Assembly (NCBI RefSeq): GCF_959608125.1
Contig: NZ_CAUHPG010000004.1
Span: 1-64,000, forward strand
Length of the DNA stretch: 64,000 nt
Source: an uncultured Slackia sp.
GTDB taxonomy: Bacteria > Actinomycetota > Coriobacteriia > Coriobacteriales > Eggerthellaceae
Reading direction: 5' to 3'
Under the pieces are notes generated by a model. The model had not been told where the DNA came from, did no database searches, and worked only from the letters and a program-made list of their open reading frames with translations. Position 1 is the first letter of the stretch. Every line of letters starts with the position of its first letter. Shown here in pieces: positions 25,395 to 33,909 of the stretch. A program made the position numbers and the translations under genes.

Positions 25395-26702
25395 GTGTTA
25401 GACCAGTTTCTCTCGCAGCTCACGGTCGTCGACATATTCAATACCGGCGTCTTCTTGGCGTTTACGATCTGCTATGTGTATCAGTTCTTCTATATCTTCA
25501 CCGTTCTAACGAAGAAACCCCCCAAGCAGGAGGCCAAACGAAATCATCGCTATGCGGTGATGATTTCCGCACGCAATGAAATCGCCGTCATCGGCGACCT
25601 CATTCACAGCATCCGTATGCAGAACTACCCCCAGGAACTGATCGACATCTTCGTCATCGCCGACAACTGCACCGACGACACCGCCCGCATCGCCCGCGAA
25701 GCGGGAGCGACCGATGTGTTCGAACGATTCAACAAAGAACTCATCGGCAAAGGCTATGCCCTCGACTTCGGGTACAAACGCATCCAAGAGCTTTACGCCG
25801 ACAACGGCTACGAGGCGTATTTCGTTTTCGATGCCGACAACGTGCTCGACGTGAACTACTTCCGCGAGATGAACAAGGTCTTCGACGGCGGTGCAATCGC
25901 CTCGACGAGCTACCGCAACTCTAAAAACTATGGCAGCAACTGGATTTCGGCAGGATACGCCGTCTGGTTCTTGCGTGAGGCGAAATACCTTAGCCAGGCT
26001 CGCTTGACCTTGAATACCAGCTGCGCCATCTCGGGCACCGGCTTTTACATCGCAGCCGACGTGCTCGCCCGCCACGGCGGATGGAAGTGGCACCTTCTGA
26101 CCGAGGATATCGAATTCTCCGCACAGACGATTACCGAAGGCGGCCGCATCAGTTACTGCCCCACCGCCATGCTTTACGACGAGCAGCCTGTGACATTCAA
26201 AGACTCCTGGAACCAGCGATTCCGCTGGGCGAAAGGCTTCTACCAGGTGTTCGCCCACTATGCATGGGGCCTGCTCAAGGGCATCTTCACGAACAAAAAA
26301 GGCGCCCGTTTCGCATGCTACGACATGCTCATGACCATCGCACCCGCGATGCTGCTCACGATCATCACCATCGGCTTCAACGGCACGATCGCCATCCTCG
26401 CCCTGCTGGGATACATCTCCGCCGGATCGATGATCGTCAGCGCTCTATCCTGCATGTTCTTCTGCCTGTTCAACTACTGCCTGTTCATGTTCATCCTGGG
26501 CGCGCTCACCACATTCACCGAGTGGGACAATATCCATTCGACCCCGGGCAAGAAAATCGCCTATCTGTTCACCTTCCCGTTCTTCATGCTGACTTACATT
26601 CCGATCGCCTTGATCGCTTTGTTCAAGAAGGCGAAATGGAAACCGATCAGCCATACTATTTCGGTAGACGTGGAGCAGATGAGCAAGGCGAGCCAGAAAT
26701 AA
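25395..26702 (+). CDS. Processive family 2 glycosyltransferase, membrane bound
   Basis: This integral-membrane GT2 enzyme probably polymerises or exports a sugar chain. One N-terminal helix (residues about 14-36) precedes the catalytic domain with VMISARNEIAVI, VIADNCTDDTA, FVFDADNVLDVNYF (DxD-like), LLTEDIEFSAQ (acceptor Asp) and QRFRWAKGF (QxxRW). These motifs are typical of cellulose/hyaluronan/poly-GlcNAc synthases. Four C-terminal helices follow. The start is GTG at 25395 with a weak AAAGG upstream. A TATAAT at 25347-25352 may be its -10. It is monocistronic with a terminator downstream. The product and substrate cannot be told from sequence. Confidence 0.88.
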   Translation: MLDQFLSQLTVVDIFNTGVFLAFTICYVYQFFYIFTVLTKKPPKQEAKRNHRYAVMISARNEIAVIGDLIHSIRMQNYPQELIDIFVIADNCTDDTARIAREAGATDVFERFNKELIGKGYALDFGYKRIQELYADNGYEAYFVFDADNVLDVNYFREMNKVFDGGAIASTSYRNSKNYGSNWISAGYAVWFLREAKYLSQARLTLNTSCAISGTGFYIAADVLARHGGWKWHLLTEDIEFSAQTITEGGRISYCPTAMLYDEQPVTFKDSWNQRFRWAKGFYQVFAHYAWGLLKGIFTNKKGARFACYDMLMTIAPAMLLTIITIGFNGTIAILALLGYISAGSMIVSALSCMFFCLFNYCLFMFILGALTTFTEWDNIHSTPGKKIAYLFTFPFFMLTYIPIALIALFKKAKWKPISHTISVDVEQMSKASQK

Positions 26703-27531
26703 CGCCCAGCCCTTCGGCCCTCACGTCCCCGCCCCGCAAACGATCGCTTCTCCCAAGCCCTGCCTCGTACATTCCGTCACGAGGCAGGGCTTCTTTCATT
26801 TCCGTCATATTCTTCCAGAAGCGTTCAGGCATGAAGCTTTTCCGGAGGTCGTGGTTCGTGCGAGTTTCGATCGCCACTGCATCGTAGAACCGCTTCCAAG
26901 CCTGCGCCACGATGCGCTCCTCGCCCGTAACGGCAGGAATATCGAATCCGTCGGCTTCAACCATGACCCATGACCCGCCCCGCGAAACCCCTGCGATGCG
27001 GCGGAGCTCATCGTAGATGACGAAGCTCTGCGTGTTGAAACGAGCTGCGAACCAATCCATCAAGAGCGCGACCACGTTCGCCTTGGGGTCGCAACGAGCG
27101 ACGTAGACTCCTCCCTCGACCTGCTCGAATCGCAAAAACTGCTGCCACTGATGTTTTTCGTTACGGACCGACCGTTCCATTTCGGCGAACGCGCGGACCC
27201 TTTCATGTGCGATATCGCGCACAGCAGCGGGTCCACGCCTCATCGCATAACGCACGAACTCGAGAATCGCACGCCCTTTCCCGGGATCATCCGAGCAATG
27301 GACTACACCGACGGCCTCGTACGCTTTGCGGCCGCATGTGCGAATAAGCCCGTTCTCGACCCTGCAGGCGCGAACGCGGTCGGTGGCGACGACTTTCGCG
27401 CGCTGTCCGAGCCGTGGCATGAAAGCAGACTTTTTCACGATATCGACCGGATCTTCCCGAGACGCATACGCCTCGAAGACGCACGAAAGCATCCCTTCGA
27501 GCGTTCCGTCATAGAGATACGCCATAGACAC
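26656..27531 (-). CDS. TIGR03915-type DNA metabolism protein (partner of the radical SAM protein)
   Basis: The 291-residue protein starts MAYLYDGTLEGMLSCVFEAY, the typical opening of the family named probable DNA metabolism protein. It also has KHQWQQFLRFEQVEGGVYVARCDPK and the late segment RTNHDLRKSFMPERFWKNM. The family always accompanies the radical SAM protein encoded just upstream, and its biochemistry is not established. The start is GTG at 27531 with GGAGG 6 nt upstream. The last 47 nt overlap the convergent glycosyltransferase gene. The final residues after KNMTEMK look like an extension read across that gene's terminator. Confidence 0.85.
   Translation of the reverse strand: MSMAYLYDGTLEGMLSCVFEAYASREDPVDIVKKSAFMPRLGQRAKVVATDRVRACRVENGLIRTCGRKAYEAVGVVHCSDDPGKGRAILEFVRYAMRRGPAAVRDIAHERVRAFAEMERSVRNEKHQWQQFLRFEQVEGGVYVARCDPKANVVALLMDWFAARFNTQSFVIYDELRRIAGVSRGGSWVMVEADGFDIPAVTGEERIVAQAWKRFYDAVAIETRTNHDLRKSFMPERFWKNMTEMKEALPRDGMYEAGLGRSDRLRGGDVRAEGLGVISGSPCSSAPRLPK
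26755..26797 (+). terminator. Terminator of the glycosyltransferase gene, inside a convergent CDS
   Basis: A perfect 14-bp stem (26755-26768 with 26779-26792) is followed by CTTTC on the plus strand, 52 nt after the glycosyltransferase stop. It lies within the coding frame of the minus-strand TIGR03915 gene. Confidence 0.75.
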
Positions 27532-27551
27532 AGCGGCCCTCCTTTCTTTCG

Positions 27552-28907
27552 CTACGCCGCCGAACGAAAGCTACTCCCCGTTTTCGTCCCGCCGCCCCCC
27601 CCTTCGTCCCAAAGCGAAAGTTGGCCGGCGACGACGCGGCGCCTGCCGCCCGCTCTTTCGGGCCGCGAGGAATCAACCAAACAGGATCGCAGGGCTTCGG
27701 GGGTGTATTCGACTCCCTTGCCCTGATACACCCCCTTACACGTGATGAAGAAGCGGGCGCGCGTGAATGCGATTCCGAGCTTACGCAATTCGACCTCGCC
27801 TAAACGGGTCGCACGGCGAGCGGCGACGATGGAACGTGCACCGCGTACGCCGATGCCCGGCACGCGCACAAGCATCTCGTAACGGGCGGTGTTCACCTCG
27901 ACGGGAAACAAATCGAGGTGACGTAGAGCCCACGAAGCCTTCGGGTCCAATTCCGCATCGAGAAACGAAGTGCGTTCGTCGATGATTTCCGCGACATCGA
28001 ACCCATAGAAACGCATGAGCCAATCCGCCTGGTACAGTCGGTGCTCACGGTTAAGCTGCGCGATATGGGAACGAGGAAGGCGGTCGTCTTCGTTAACGGG
28101 AAGATAGGCCGAGAAGAAAACGCGCTTGAGACCAATGGTGCGATACAGCGACGATGAGAGCGTCAGGATGCGGAAATCGTTTTCAGGGGTTGCCCCGACG
28201 ATCATCTGGGTGCTTTGCCCGGCAGGCACGAACGAGCGCGCCGGCTTACGCGGGCGGCGATCCGAGAGATAGCACGTTTTTCTGCGCAACGCCGCGCGAA
28301 CCTCCCTGTCTTCAGCGATGCCCTCCCTGATCTGACGCATGGGATCGATGACCGAATCCTTCGACTTCTCGGGACAAAGCAAGGCAAGGCTCTCTTTCGA
28401 GGGCAATTCCACATTGATGCTCATCCTGTCGGCGAGAAGCCCCAGACGCGTGACAAGCTCGGGCGAAGCACCGGGGATGGCCTTCGCGTGAATGTAGCCG
28501 CGAAAACCGTATTCTTCGCGCAAGATTCGCAGAGTTTCGATAATCAGCTCCATGGTGCGATCGGCGCAGCCGATGACCCCGCTCGAGAGAAACAGCCCCT
28601 CGATATAGTTGCGTCGATAGAATTCGATGGTCAAATCGGCCAGCTCGCGAGGCTTGAAAGCAACGCGCGGCACATCGTTTTCGCGGCGGTTCACGCAATA
28701 GGCGCAATCGTAGGCGCATGCATTGGAGAAAAGCACCTTAAGAAGCGCGATACAGCGGCCATCGGCGGAAAAGCTATGACATATGCCCGCCGACACCGCG
28801 TTGCCGAGCCTGCCCGTCGCCGTGCCGCGATCGACGCCGCTCGACGTGCAAGCCACATCGTATTTCGCCGCATCGGCCAGAATGCCGAGCTTTTCGATCG
28901 TATCCAT
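27552..28907 (-). CDS. Putative DNA modification/repair radical SAM protein (TIGR03916 type)
   Basis: The radical SAM cluster motif CxxxCxxC is in NACAYDCAYCVNR, and the barrel follows (GLFLSSGVIG, GYIHAKAIPGAS, MSINVELPS). The C-terminal third has a helix-hairpin-helix DNA-binding motif, VRVPGIGVRGARSIVAARR. This is the family linked to uracil-DNA-glycosylase-like and TIGR03915 partners; its substrate is unknown. The start at 28907 (MDTIEKLGILADAAKYD) has AAGGCGG upstream. A start nine codons earlier would fall inside the operator. The product is about 451 residues with a glycine-rich tail. It is first of the two-gene operon and controlled by the LexA-like boxes. Confidence 0.88.
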   Translation of the reverse strand: MDTIEKLGILADAAKYDVACTSSGVDRGTATGRLGNAVSAGICHSFSADGRCIALLKVLFSNACAYDCAYCVNRRENDVPRVAFKPRELADLTIEFYRRNYIEGLFLSSGVIGCADRTMELIIETLRILREEYGFRGYIHAKAIPGASPELVTRLGLLADRMSINVELPSKESLALLCPEKSKDSVIDPMRQIREGIAEDREVRAALRRKTCYLSDRRPRKPARSFVPAGQSTQMIVGATPENDFRILTLSSSLYRTIGLKRVFFSAYLPVNEDDRLPRSHIAQLNREHRLYQADWLMRFYGFDVAEIIDERTSFLDAELDPKASWALRHLDLFPVEVNTARYEMLVRVPGIGVRGARSIVAARRATRLGEVELRKLGIAFTRARFFITCKGVYQGKGVEYTPEALRSCLVDSSRPERAGGRRRVVAGQLSLWDEGGGGGTKTGSSFRSAA

Positions 28908-28926
28908 GCATGCCGCCTTACAAGAA

Positions 28927-28970
28927 TCGAACATTTATTCGTTTTGAATATAATACGAATAAATGTTCGA
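28927..28970. promoter_or_regulatory. Two LexA/SOS-type boxes in inverted arrangement
   Basis: TCGAACATTTATTCG (28927-28941) and its exact reverse complement CGAATAAATGTTCGA (28956-28970) are separated by 14 A/T-rich bases. Each half is close to the Gram-positive LexA box CGAAC-N4-GTTCG, with one base different. One box sits in the promoter spacer and the other just after the likely transcription start of the radical SAM operon, a typical repressor layout. Confidence 0.65.
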
Positions 28971-28975
28971 TGCAA
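28947..28975 (-). promoter_or_regulatory. Promoter of the radical SAM / DNA metabolism operon
   Basis: On the minus strand TTGCAT (28970-28975), a 17-nt spacer and TATATT (28947-28952) are present, with both LexA-like boxes overlapping. A plus-strand TATAAT (28949-28954) also exists and might serve the divergent membrane gene. Confidence 0.6.
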
Positions 28976-29132
28976 GACGAATTTCCGCCTATGCCCAAGA
29001 GCATCGAACGCGGGCCGAAAACCGGCACGATACCGAAACCTTGCGCCATACGGTCGGCGGCGTCGTTGCGCTATGATTGGTTCGTACGCGGCGCCGATTC
29101 GATATCGCGCCATTCGCATGACAGGAGCCCCC

Positions 29133-29492
29133 ATGCCAGCAATGCTCGCCGCGCGCCTTTCGCGCATCATCCCGCTTCTCGCGGTTCTCGCGATCATCGC
29201 CATCGCTATCTATGCCTTCGTCTCGTGGCGCTCGACGCCGGCACGGGCCAAAGAGGTCCTGATAAAAGTGTTCACGGTGCTCAATTCAAGCCTTTCGGCG
29301 TTCTTCCTCCTTGCCACGCTGTACGCCTGGCTCGAAGGAAACGCCTTCGTAGCCGACTTCTTCATCACCTGCATGGTCACGACCCTCGTCCTGCTGGGAA
29401 TCACTTGGCTTTGCCGCAGATCGTTTCTCAAGAAAAACCCCCATTACCGCTGGAGGCTCACCGACGACGCGAAGACCGAGAAACGCCGATAG
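29133..29492 (+). CDS. Small three-helix membrane protein, unknown function
   Basis: The protein has 119 residues, with hydrophobic segments near 11-30, 48-65 and 73-92 and a basic C-terminal tail (RRSFLKKNPHYRWRL). AGGAG lies 7 nt before the ATG. It is divergent from the radical SAM operon; whether the LexA-like boxes also affect it is unknown, as the start is 160 nt away. No family is recognised. Confidence 0.7.
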   Translation: MPAMLAARLSRIIPLLAVLAIIAIAIYAFVSWRSTPARAKEVLIKVFTVLNSSLSAFFLLATLYAWLEGNAFVADFFITCMVTTLVLLGITWLCRRSFLKKNPHYRWRLTDDAKTEKRR

Positions 29493-29556
29493 CTGCTGGA
29501 GATGGAATAAGACGGCCGTCGCGGCATTCCTCGAAAATGCACGATGAAGCCCGGAA

Positions 29557-29586
29557 AGAAAAACGGGCCGGATGACATCCGGCCCG
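29557..29586 (-). terminator. Terminator of tRNA-Thr
   Basis: A perfect 10-bp stem (29564-29573 with 29577-29586) is followed by TTTTTCTTT on the minus strand, 10 nt after the tRNA end. Confidence 0.8.
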
Positions 29587-29595
29587 ACGAGCTTC

Positions 29596-29670
29596 TGGAG
29601 CCAGTGACAGGAATCGAACCCGCAACCCACTGATTACAAATCAGTTGCGCTACCGTTGCGCCACACTGGC
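29596..29670 (-). tRNA. tRNA-Thr (anticodon TGT)
   Basis: The cloverleaf is complete: acceptor GCCAGTG/CACTGGC, anticodon arm ACTGA-TTTGTAA-TCAGT with anticodon TGT, and T-arm GCGGG-TTCGATT-CCTGT. CCA is encoded. The molecule is 75 nt. Confidence 0.95.
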
Positions 29671-29760
29671 ATATGAAAGCTGGGATATTTTACCACAACA
29701 CGGAAACGACGCACCGTCGTTTCGTATGCGATTCGAATTCCGGGAAAACACCCGGAGAAC

Positions 29761-29796
29761 AGAGCCCTCGCCGTCCCTAGGGACGGCGAGGGCTCT
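29761..29796 (-). terminator. Terminator of lysC-asd
   Basis: A perfect 36-nt palindrome lies 28 nt after the asd stop. It could also act on the other strand. There is no long T-run. Confidence 0.7.
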
Positions 29797-29824
29797 TCAC
29801 GCGAAAGACGAAGCGATCCGTCGC

Positions 29825-30838
29825 CTATTCGGTGAGCATCTTAGCGATCTGGACCGCATTGGTCGCAGCGCCCTTGCGAATCTGGTCGCCGCAGCACCAC
29901 AACGTAAGGCCGTGTCGGCCGGCTTCGGCGGAAATATCCTCACGCACACGACCGACGAAGATGTCATCCTGGTCAGTGGTGTCGAGAGGCATAGGATACG
30001 CCAGCGCCGAAGGATCGTCGACAAGCTTGACGCCCGGAGCCGCCGCGAGGGCCGCGCGTGCGGCCTCGACGCCGACCTCGCGCTCGAACTCGAGCGTGAT
30101 GCTCTCGGAATGGGATCGCATCACCGGCACGCGCACGCAAGTGCAGTTGACACGCAGGTCGGCGGCATGCAGGATCTTGCGGCCTTCGTTTTGCATCTTC
30201 ATTTCCTCGGACGTGTAACCGACCTCGTCGAAACCGCCGATCTGAGGAATGAGGTTGCATGCGAGCTGATAGGCGAACGCCTTGGGGTCCTCGATGGGCT
30301 CGCCCGCAGCGATGCGCGCCATCTGGGATTCGAGCTCGCGCAATCCGCCGACGCCCGCGCCCGAGGCGGCCTGATAGGTGGAAACGACCATGCGCTTAAT
30401 GCCGCCCAGCTTATGCAGCGGATTCACGGCGACCAGGCCGATGATCGTGGCGCAGTTCGGATTCGCGATGATGCCGTTGTGCTTCGCGACGTCCTCGGGA
30501 TTGACCTCGGGAATGACCAGGGGCACGTCGGGGTCGAGGCGATACGCGCTCGAATTGTCCACCGTCACGGCGCCCTTTTCGCGCGCCACGGGCACGAAAC
30601 GCTCGGCGATGTTATTCTCGGCCGCGCCGAGGACGATGTCCACGCCGTCGAAGGCCTCGTCGCGCGCTTCCTCGATCACGACATCTTCGCCTTTGAACTG
30701 CGCGATCTTGCCCGCGCTGCGAGAAGACGCCAGAAGCTTCAGGTTGCCGACGGGAAAATCCTGCTCGGCCAAGCATGCCAGCATCTGCTGGCCCACGGCG
30801 CCCGTGGCACCGAGAACGGCGACGTTATACGACCTCAT
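29825..30838 (-). CDS. asd: Aspartate-semialdehyde dehydrogenase
   Basis: The enzyme reduces aspartyl phosphate to aspartate semialdehyde, the branch point to lysine, diaminopimelate, threonine and methionine. The N-terminal NADP fold is VAVLGATGAVGQQML. The catalytic Cys is in IIANPNCATIIGLV. Substrate residues are in YQAASGAGVGGLREL, and the His is in RVPVMRSHSESITLEF. The protein has 337 residues. It overlaps the end of lysC by 14 nt, so translation is probably coupled. Confidence 0.97.
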   Translation of the reverse strand: MRSYNVAVLGATGAVGQQMLACLAEQDFPVGNLKLLASSRSAGKIAQFKGEDVVIEEARDEAFDGVDIVLGAAENNIAERFVPVAREKGAVTVDNSSAYRLDPDVPLVIPEVNPEDVAKHNGIIANPNCATIIGLVAVNPLHKLGGIKRMVVSTYQAASGAGVGGLRELESQMARIAAGEPIEDPKAFAYQLACNLIPQIGGFDEVGYTSEEMKMQNEGRKILHAADLRVNCTCVRVPVMRSHSESITLEFEREVGVEAARAALAAAPGVKLVDDPSALAYPMPLDTTDQDDIFVGRVREDISAEAGRHGLTLWCCGDQIRKGAATNAVQIAKMLTE

Positions 30839-32204
30839 GGAAGGAGCCTTTCTCTTCGAGTTCTTCGACGGTGATCACATTGTCTTCGGAATCGACGAAC
30901 GCGTCGTAGATCACGCGGATAGCGCGCTCGAAATCGGCGTCCTCGACGCCGACGATGATATCGAATTCCTCGGAACCCTGGGCGATCATACGAATATTGA
31001 TGCCTGCATTGCCGAGCTCGCCGAACAGGCGGCCGGAGATGCCGGGGCGGCTCGACATGTTGCGGCCGACCGTGGAGATGAGGGCGAGGTGCTCGACGAC
31101 CTTGATTTCATCGGGACAGAGCTCGCGTTGGATGTCGCCGACGATCGAGTACAGGCAGTCTTTCACGTCCGCGCCCTGGACCACCACGGCGAACGAATCG
31201 ATGCCCGACGGGATATGCTCGATGCTCACGCGATAGCGCTCGAAAATCGCGAGCGCCTTGCGCAAGTAGCCGATCTGGTTGGACATATGGTTGGTGCGGA
31301 TGTGGACGGCGACGAAGTCGCGCTTGCCGGCGATACCCGTGATGATGGGCTCGGCCAAGCCGGGCTCGGTCTCTTCGCTGATCACGGTGCCGGGATCGTC
31401 GGGGCGGTTGGTGTTCTTGATGACCAGGGGGATGCCCGCCTCTTTGACGGGGAAGATCGCCTCTTCATGCAGGACGCTCGCACCCATGTAGGAAAGCTCG
31501 CGCAGCTCGGCATAGGTGATACGCGAGATGGACTTGGGGCTATCGACGATGCGCGGATCGGCCGTCAAGAAGCCCGACACGTCGGTCCAGTTCTCATACA
31601 GGTCGGCGCCGAGGGACTGGGCGAGGATGGCGCCCGTGATGTCTCCGCCGCCGCGGTCGAGCAGGCGCACCTGGCCGTCGGCGGTCGCGCCGTAGAAGCC
31701 GGGCAGCACGAAATGCTTCTCTTCGCCGATCGCGGCGCGCAGCTGTTCGCCGGTGCGGTCCATATCGAGCGTGCCGTCCTGGTTGAACGCGATCACGTCG
31801 GCCGCGTCGACGAAAGGAAAGCCCAGGTATTCGGCCATCATGCGCGCGGTGAAGTACTCGCCGCGGCTGACGATGAATTCGGGCGTGAAATCGCCGCGCT
31901 TGGCGCGTTCGCGGAATACGCCGAATTCGTGGCCGATGGGATAATCCAAATCGAGTTCTTTGGCGATTTCGCAGAAGCGCTGACCGATAGTTCCGAGCAG
32001 GTCGTCGCAGGACACGTGGTACTGCAGGTGCGCGTTGACCAGATACAGAAGATCGGTGATCTTGCTGTCGGTCTTATCGCGCTTGCCCGCGGCGGAAACC
32101 ACGACGAACCGACGGGCCGGATCGGCCTCGACGATCTTCTTCACCTTCTTGAACTGCTCGGCGGAGCTGACGCTCGAGCCGCCGAACTTCGTTATCTTGA
32201 TCAT
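30825..32204 (-). CDS. lysC: Aspartate kinase with C-terminal ACT domains
   Basis: The kinase phosphorylates aspartate, the first step of the Asp-family pathway. The N-terminus is MIKITKFGGSSVSSAEQFKK (start 32204). The kinase core has RFVVVSAAGKR, FIVSRGEYFTARMMAEYLG and LLDRGGGDITGAILA. The C-terminus holds two ACT segments (VHIRTNHMSNQIGYLRKALAIF and ALISTVGRNMSSRPGISGRLF) for feedback control. At 459 residues it is the longer monofunctional class, distinct from the roughly 410-residue alpha/beta type of many actinobacteria. A long in-frame upstream extension is non-coding. It is divergent from thrC-thrB. Confidence 0.95.
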   Translation of the reverse strand: MIKITKFGGSSVSSAEQFKKVKKIVEADPARRFVVVSAAGKRDKTDSKITDLLYLVNAHLQYHVSCDDLLGTIGQRFCEIAKELDLDYPIGHEFGVFRERAKRGDFTPEFIVSRGEYFTARMMAEYLGFPFVDAADVIAFNQDGTLDMDRTGEQLRAAIGEEKHFVLPGFYGATADGQVRLLDRGGGDITGAILAQSLGADLYENWTDVSGFLTADPRIVDSPKSISRITYAELRELSYMGASVLHEEAIFPVKEAGIPLVIKNTNRPDDPGTVISEETEPGLAEPIITGIAGKRDFVAVHIRTNHMSNQIGYLRKALAIFERYRVSIEHIPSGIDSFAVVVQGADVKDCLYSIVGDIQRELCPDEIKVVEHLALISTVGRNMSSRPGISGRLFGELGNAGINIRMIAQGSEEFDIIVGVEDADFERAIRVIYDAFVDSEDNVITVEELEEKGSFHEVV

Positions 32205-32427
32205 ATACTGCCCACCTTCGATTCGGTTGCCGGCCTCTTCGACGCACGGGCAAGGCGGGCGCACGGACGAAGCCGGGCCGCTCGTTACATCCGTGTTAAC
32301 CGCAGCGGGAACGGGTCGGTCATTTCCCCGACAGGTCGCGCCGGGCGCGCGTTTTCTTGCTAGTATTAGCCGAAACCACGGCCGACAAGGCCTCATTCCC
32401 ATCTGCGAAACGCCAAGGAGTAGTCGA

Positions 32428-33909
32428 ATGGCATCAATGTACCACAGCACACGCTCTAGCGTGAAGGAGTGCTCGGCCAAACGGGCAGTGCTCGACGGAC
32501 TAGCGCCGGACGGCGGTCTTTACGTCACCGACGGCCTCGGGGCCGAGCGCGTCGACCTCGACCGCATCGTCGCGCAGGCGTATGCCGAAAACGCAGCGCT
32601 CATCCTGAAAATCCTGCTCGACGACTACACCGACGAGGAAATCGCCGCATGCGTCGAAGCCGCCTACGGCGACACCTTCGCCGCCCCCGAAACCGTCCCG
32701 GTCGTGAACGTGGGCGACGATTACATCCTGGAGCTCTTCCATGGCCCCACGAGCGCGTTCAAAGACGTCGCGCTGCAAATGCTTCCGCAGCTCATGAGCC
32801 GCGCCGCCGCATCGACCAGCGAGCGCATCATGATCCTCGCCGCCACGAGCGGCGATACGGGCAAAGCGGCCCTCGCAGGCTTCGCCGATACGCCCGGCCT
32901 CGGCATCACCGTGTTCTATCCCCACGGCGGAACGTCTGAAATCCAGCGCCTCCAGATGGTCACGCAGCAGGGCGGCAACGTGGCCGTCGGCGCCGTTCGC
33001 GGTAATTTCGACGACACGCAAAGCGCCGTGAAGCGCATCTTCTCCGACGAGGCGCTGCGCGAGCGCCTGCGCGAACAGGGCGTCGTGCTCTCGAGCGCCA
33101 ACTCCATCAACATCGGCCGTCTTGCACCCCAGGTGGTCTACTACTTCGACGCCTACGCGCAGCTGGTGCGCCAGGGCGCGATCGAATGCGGCGACAAAGT
33201 CGACTTCTGCGTTCCCACCGGCAACTTCGGCGACGTGTTGGCCGGATATTTCGCCCTGCGCATGGGCCTTCCCGTACGCAAGCTGATCGTGGCGAGCAAC
33301 GCGAACAACGTCCTGACCGACTTCCTGACCAGCGGCGTCTACGACCGCAACCGCCCGTTCCATAAGACCATCTCGCCGAGCATGGACATCCTGATTTCGT
33401 CGAATCTCGAGCGTCTCCTTTATTACATGAGCGACGGCGACGCCGATCTGGTGGCGCGCCTGATGGACGACCTGGCGAAAACGGGCCGCTACGAAGTGCC
33501 CGCGTCCATGCTCGAGCGCATCCAGGAGACCTTCGCCTGCGGCTTCGCGGACGACGACGAGGCGCGTGCCGCCATGAAGGAATGCTTCGAGGAAACGGGC
33601 TACGTCCTCGACCCGCACACCGCCGTGGCATGGCGCGTTTCGCAGCGCGTCCCGAAAGCCGACGGCGTGGCGCGCGTGGTCCTTTCCACCGCGAGTCCGT
33701 ACAAGTTCTGCCGCGACGTCTGCGCCGCGCTCGGCCTTCCCGCCGATGGCACCGATTTCGACTGCATGCGCGCGCTCGAAGAGAAAAGCGGCGTGAAGGC
33801 CCCCGCCGCCCTCGCGTCCCTCGAAAACGCGACCGTCCGTTTCGACGACGTCATGGACGCCGCCGACATGCCCGTCTACGTTGAAGGAAAGTGCGGTGAG
33901 CTGCTGTGA
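32428..33909 (+). CDS. thrC: Threonine synthase
   Basis: This PLP enzyme converts O-phosphohomoserine to threonine. The start at 32428 (MASMYHSTRSS) has AAGGAG 8 nt upstream. The motifs are LAPDGGLYV, ELFHGPTSAFKDVALQ with the PLP lysine, LAATSGDTGKAAL and FCVPTGNFGDVLAGYFA. The protein is about 493 residues, the longer yeast/enterobacterial-like class. It overlaps thrB by 4 nt. No homoserine dehydrogenase gene is in the window. Confidence 0.96.
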   Translation: MASMYHSTRSSVKECSAKRAVLDGLAPDGGLYVTDGLGAERVDLDRIVAQAYAENAALILKILLDDYTDEEIAACVEAAYGDTFAAPETVPVVNVGDDYILELFHGPTSAFKDVALQMLPQLMSRAAASTSERIMILAATSGDTGKAALAGFADTPGLGITVFYPHGGTSEIQRLQMVTQQGGNVAVGAVRGNFDDTQSAVKRIFSDEALRERLREQGVVLSSANSINIGRLAPQVVYYFDAYAQLVRQGAIECGDKVDFCVPTGNFGDVLAGYFALRMGLPVRKLIVASNANNVLTDFLTSGVYDRNRPFHKTISPSMDILISSNLERLLYYMSDGDADLVARLMDDLAKTGRYEVPASMLERIQETFACGFADDDEARAAMKECFEETGYVLDPHTAVAWRVSQRVPKADGVARVVLSTASPYKFCRDVCAALGLPADGTDFDCMRALEEKSGVKAPAALASLENATVRFDDVMDAADMPVYVEGKCGELL

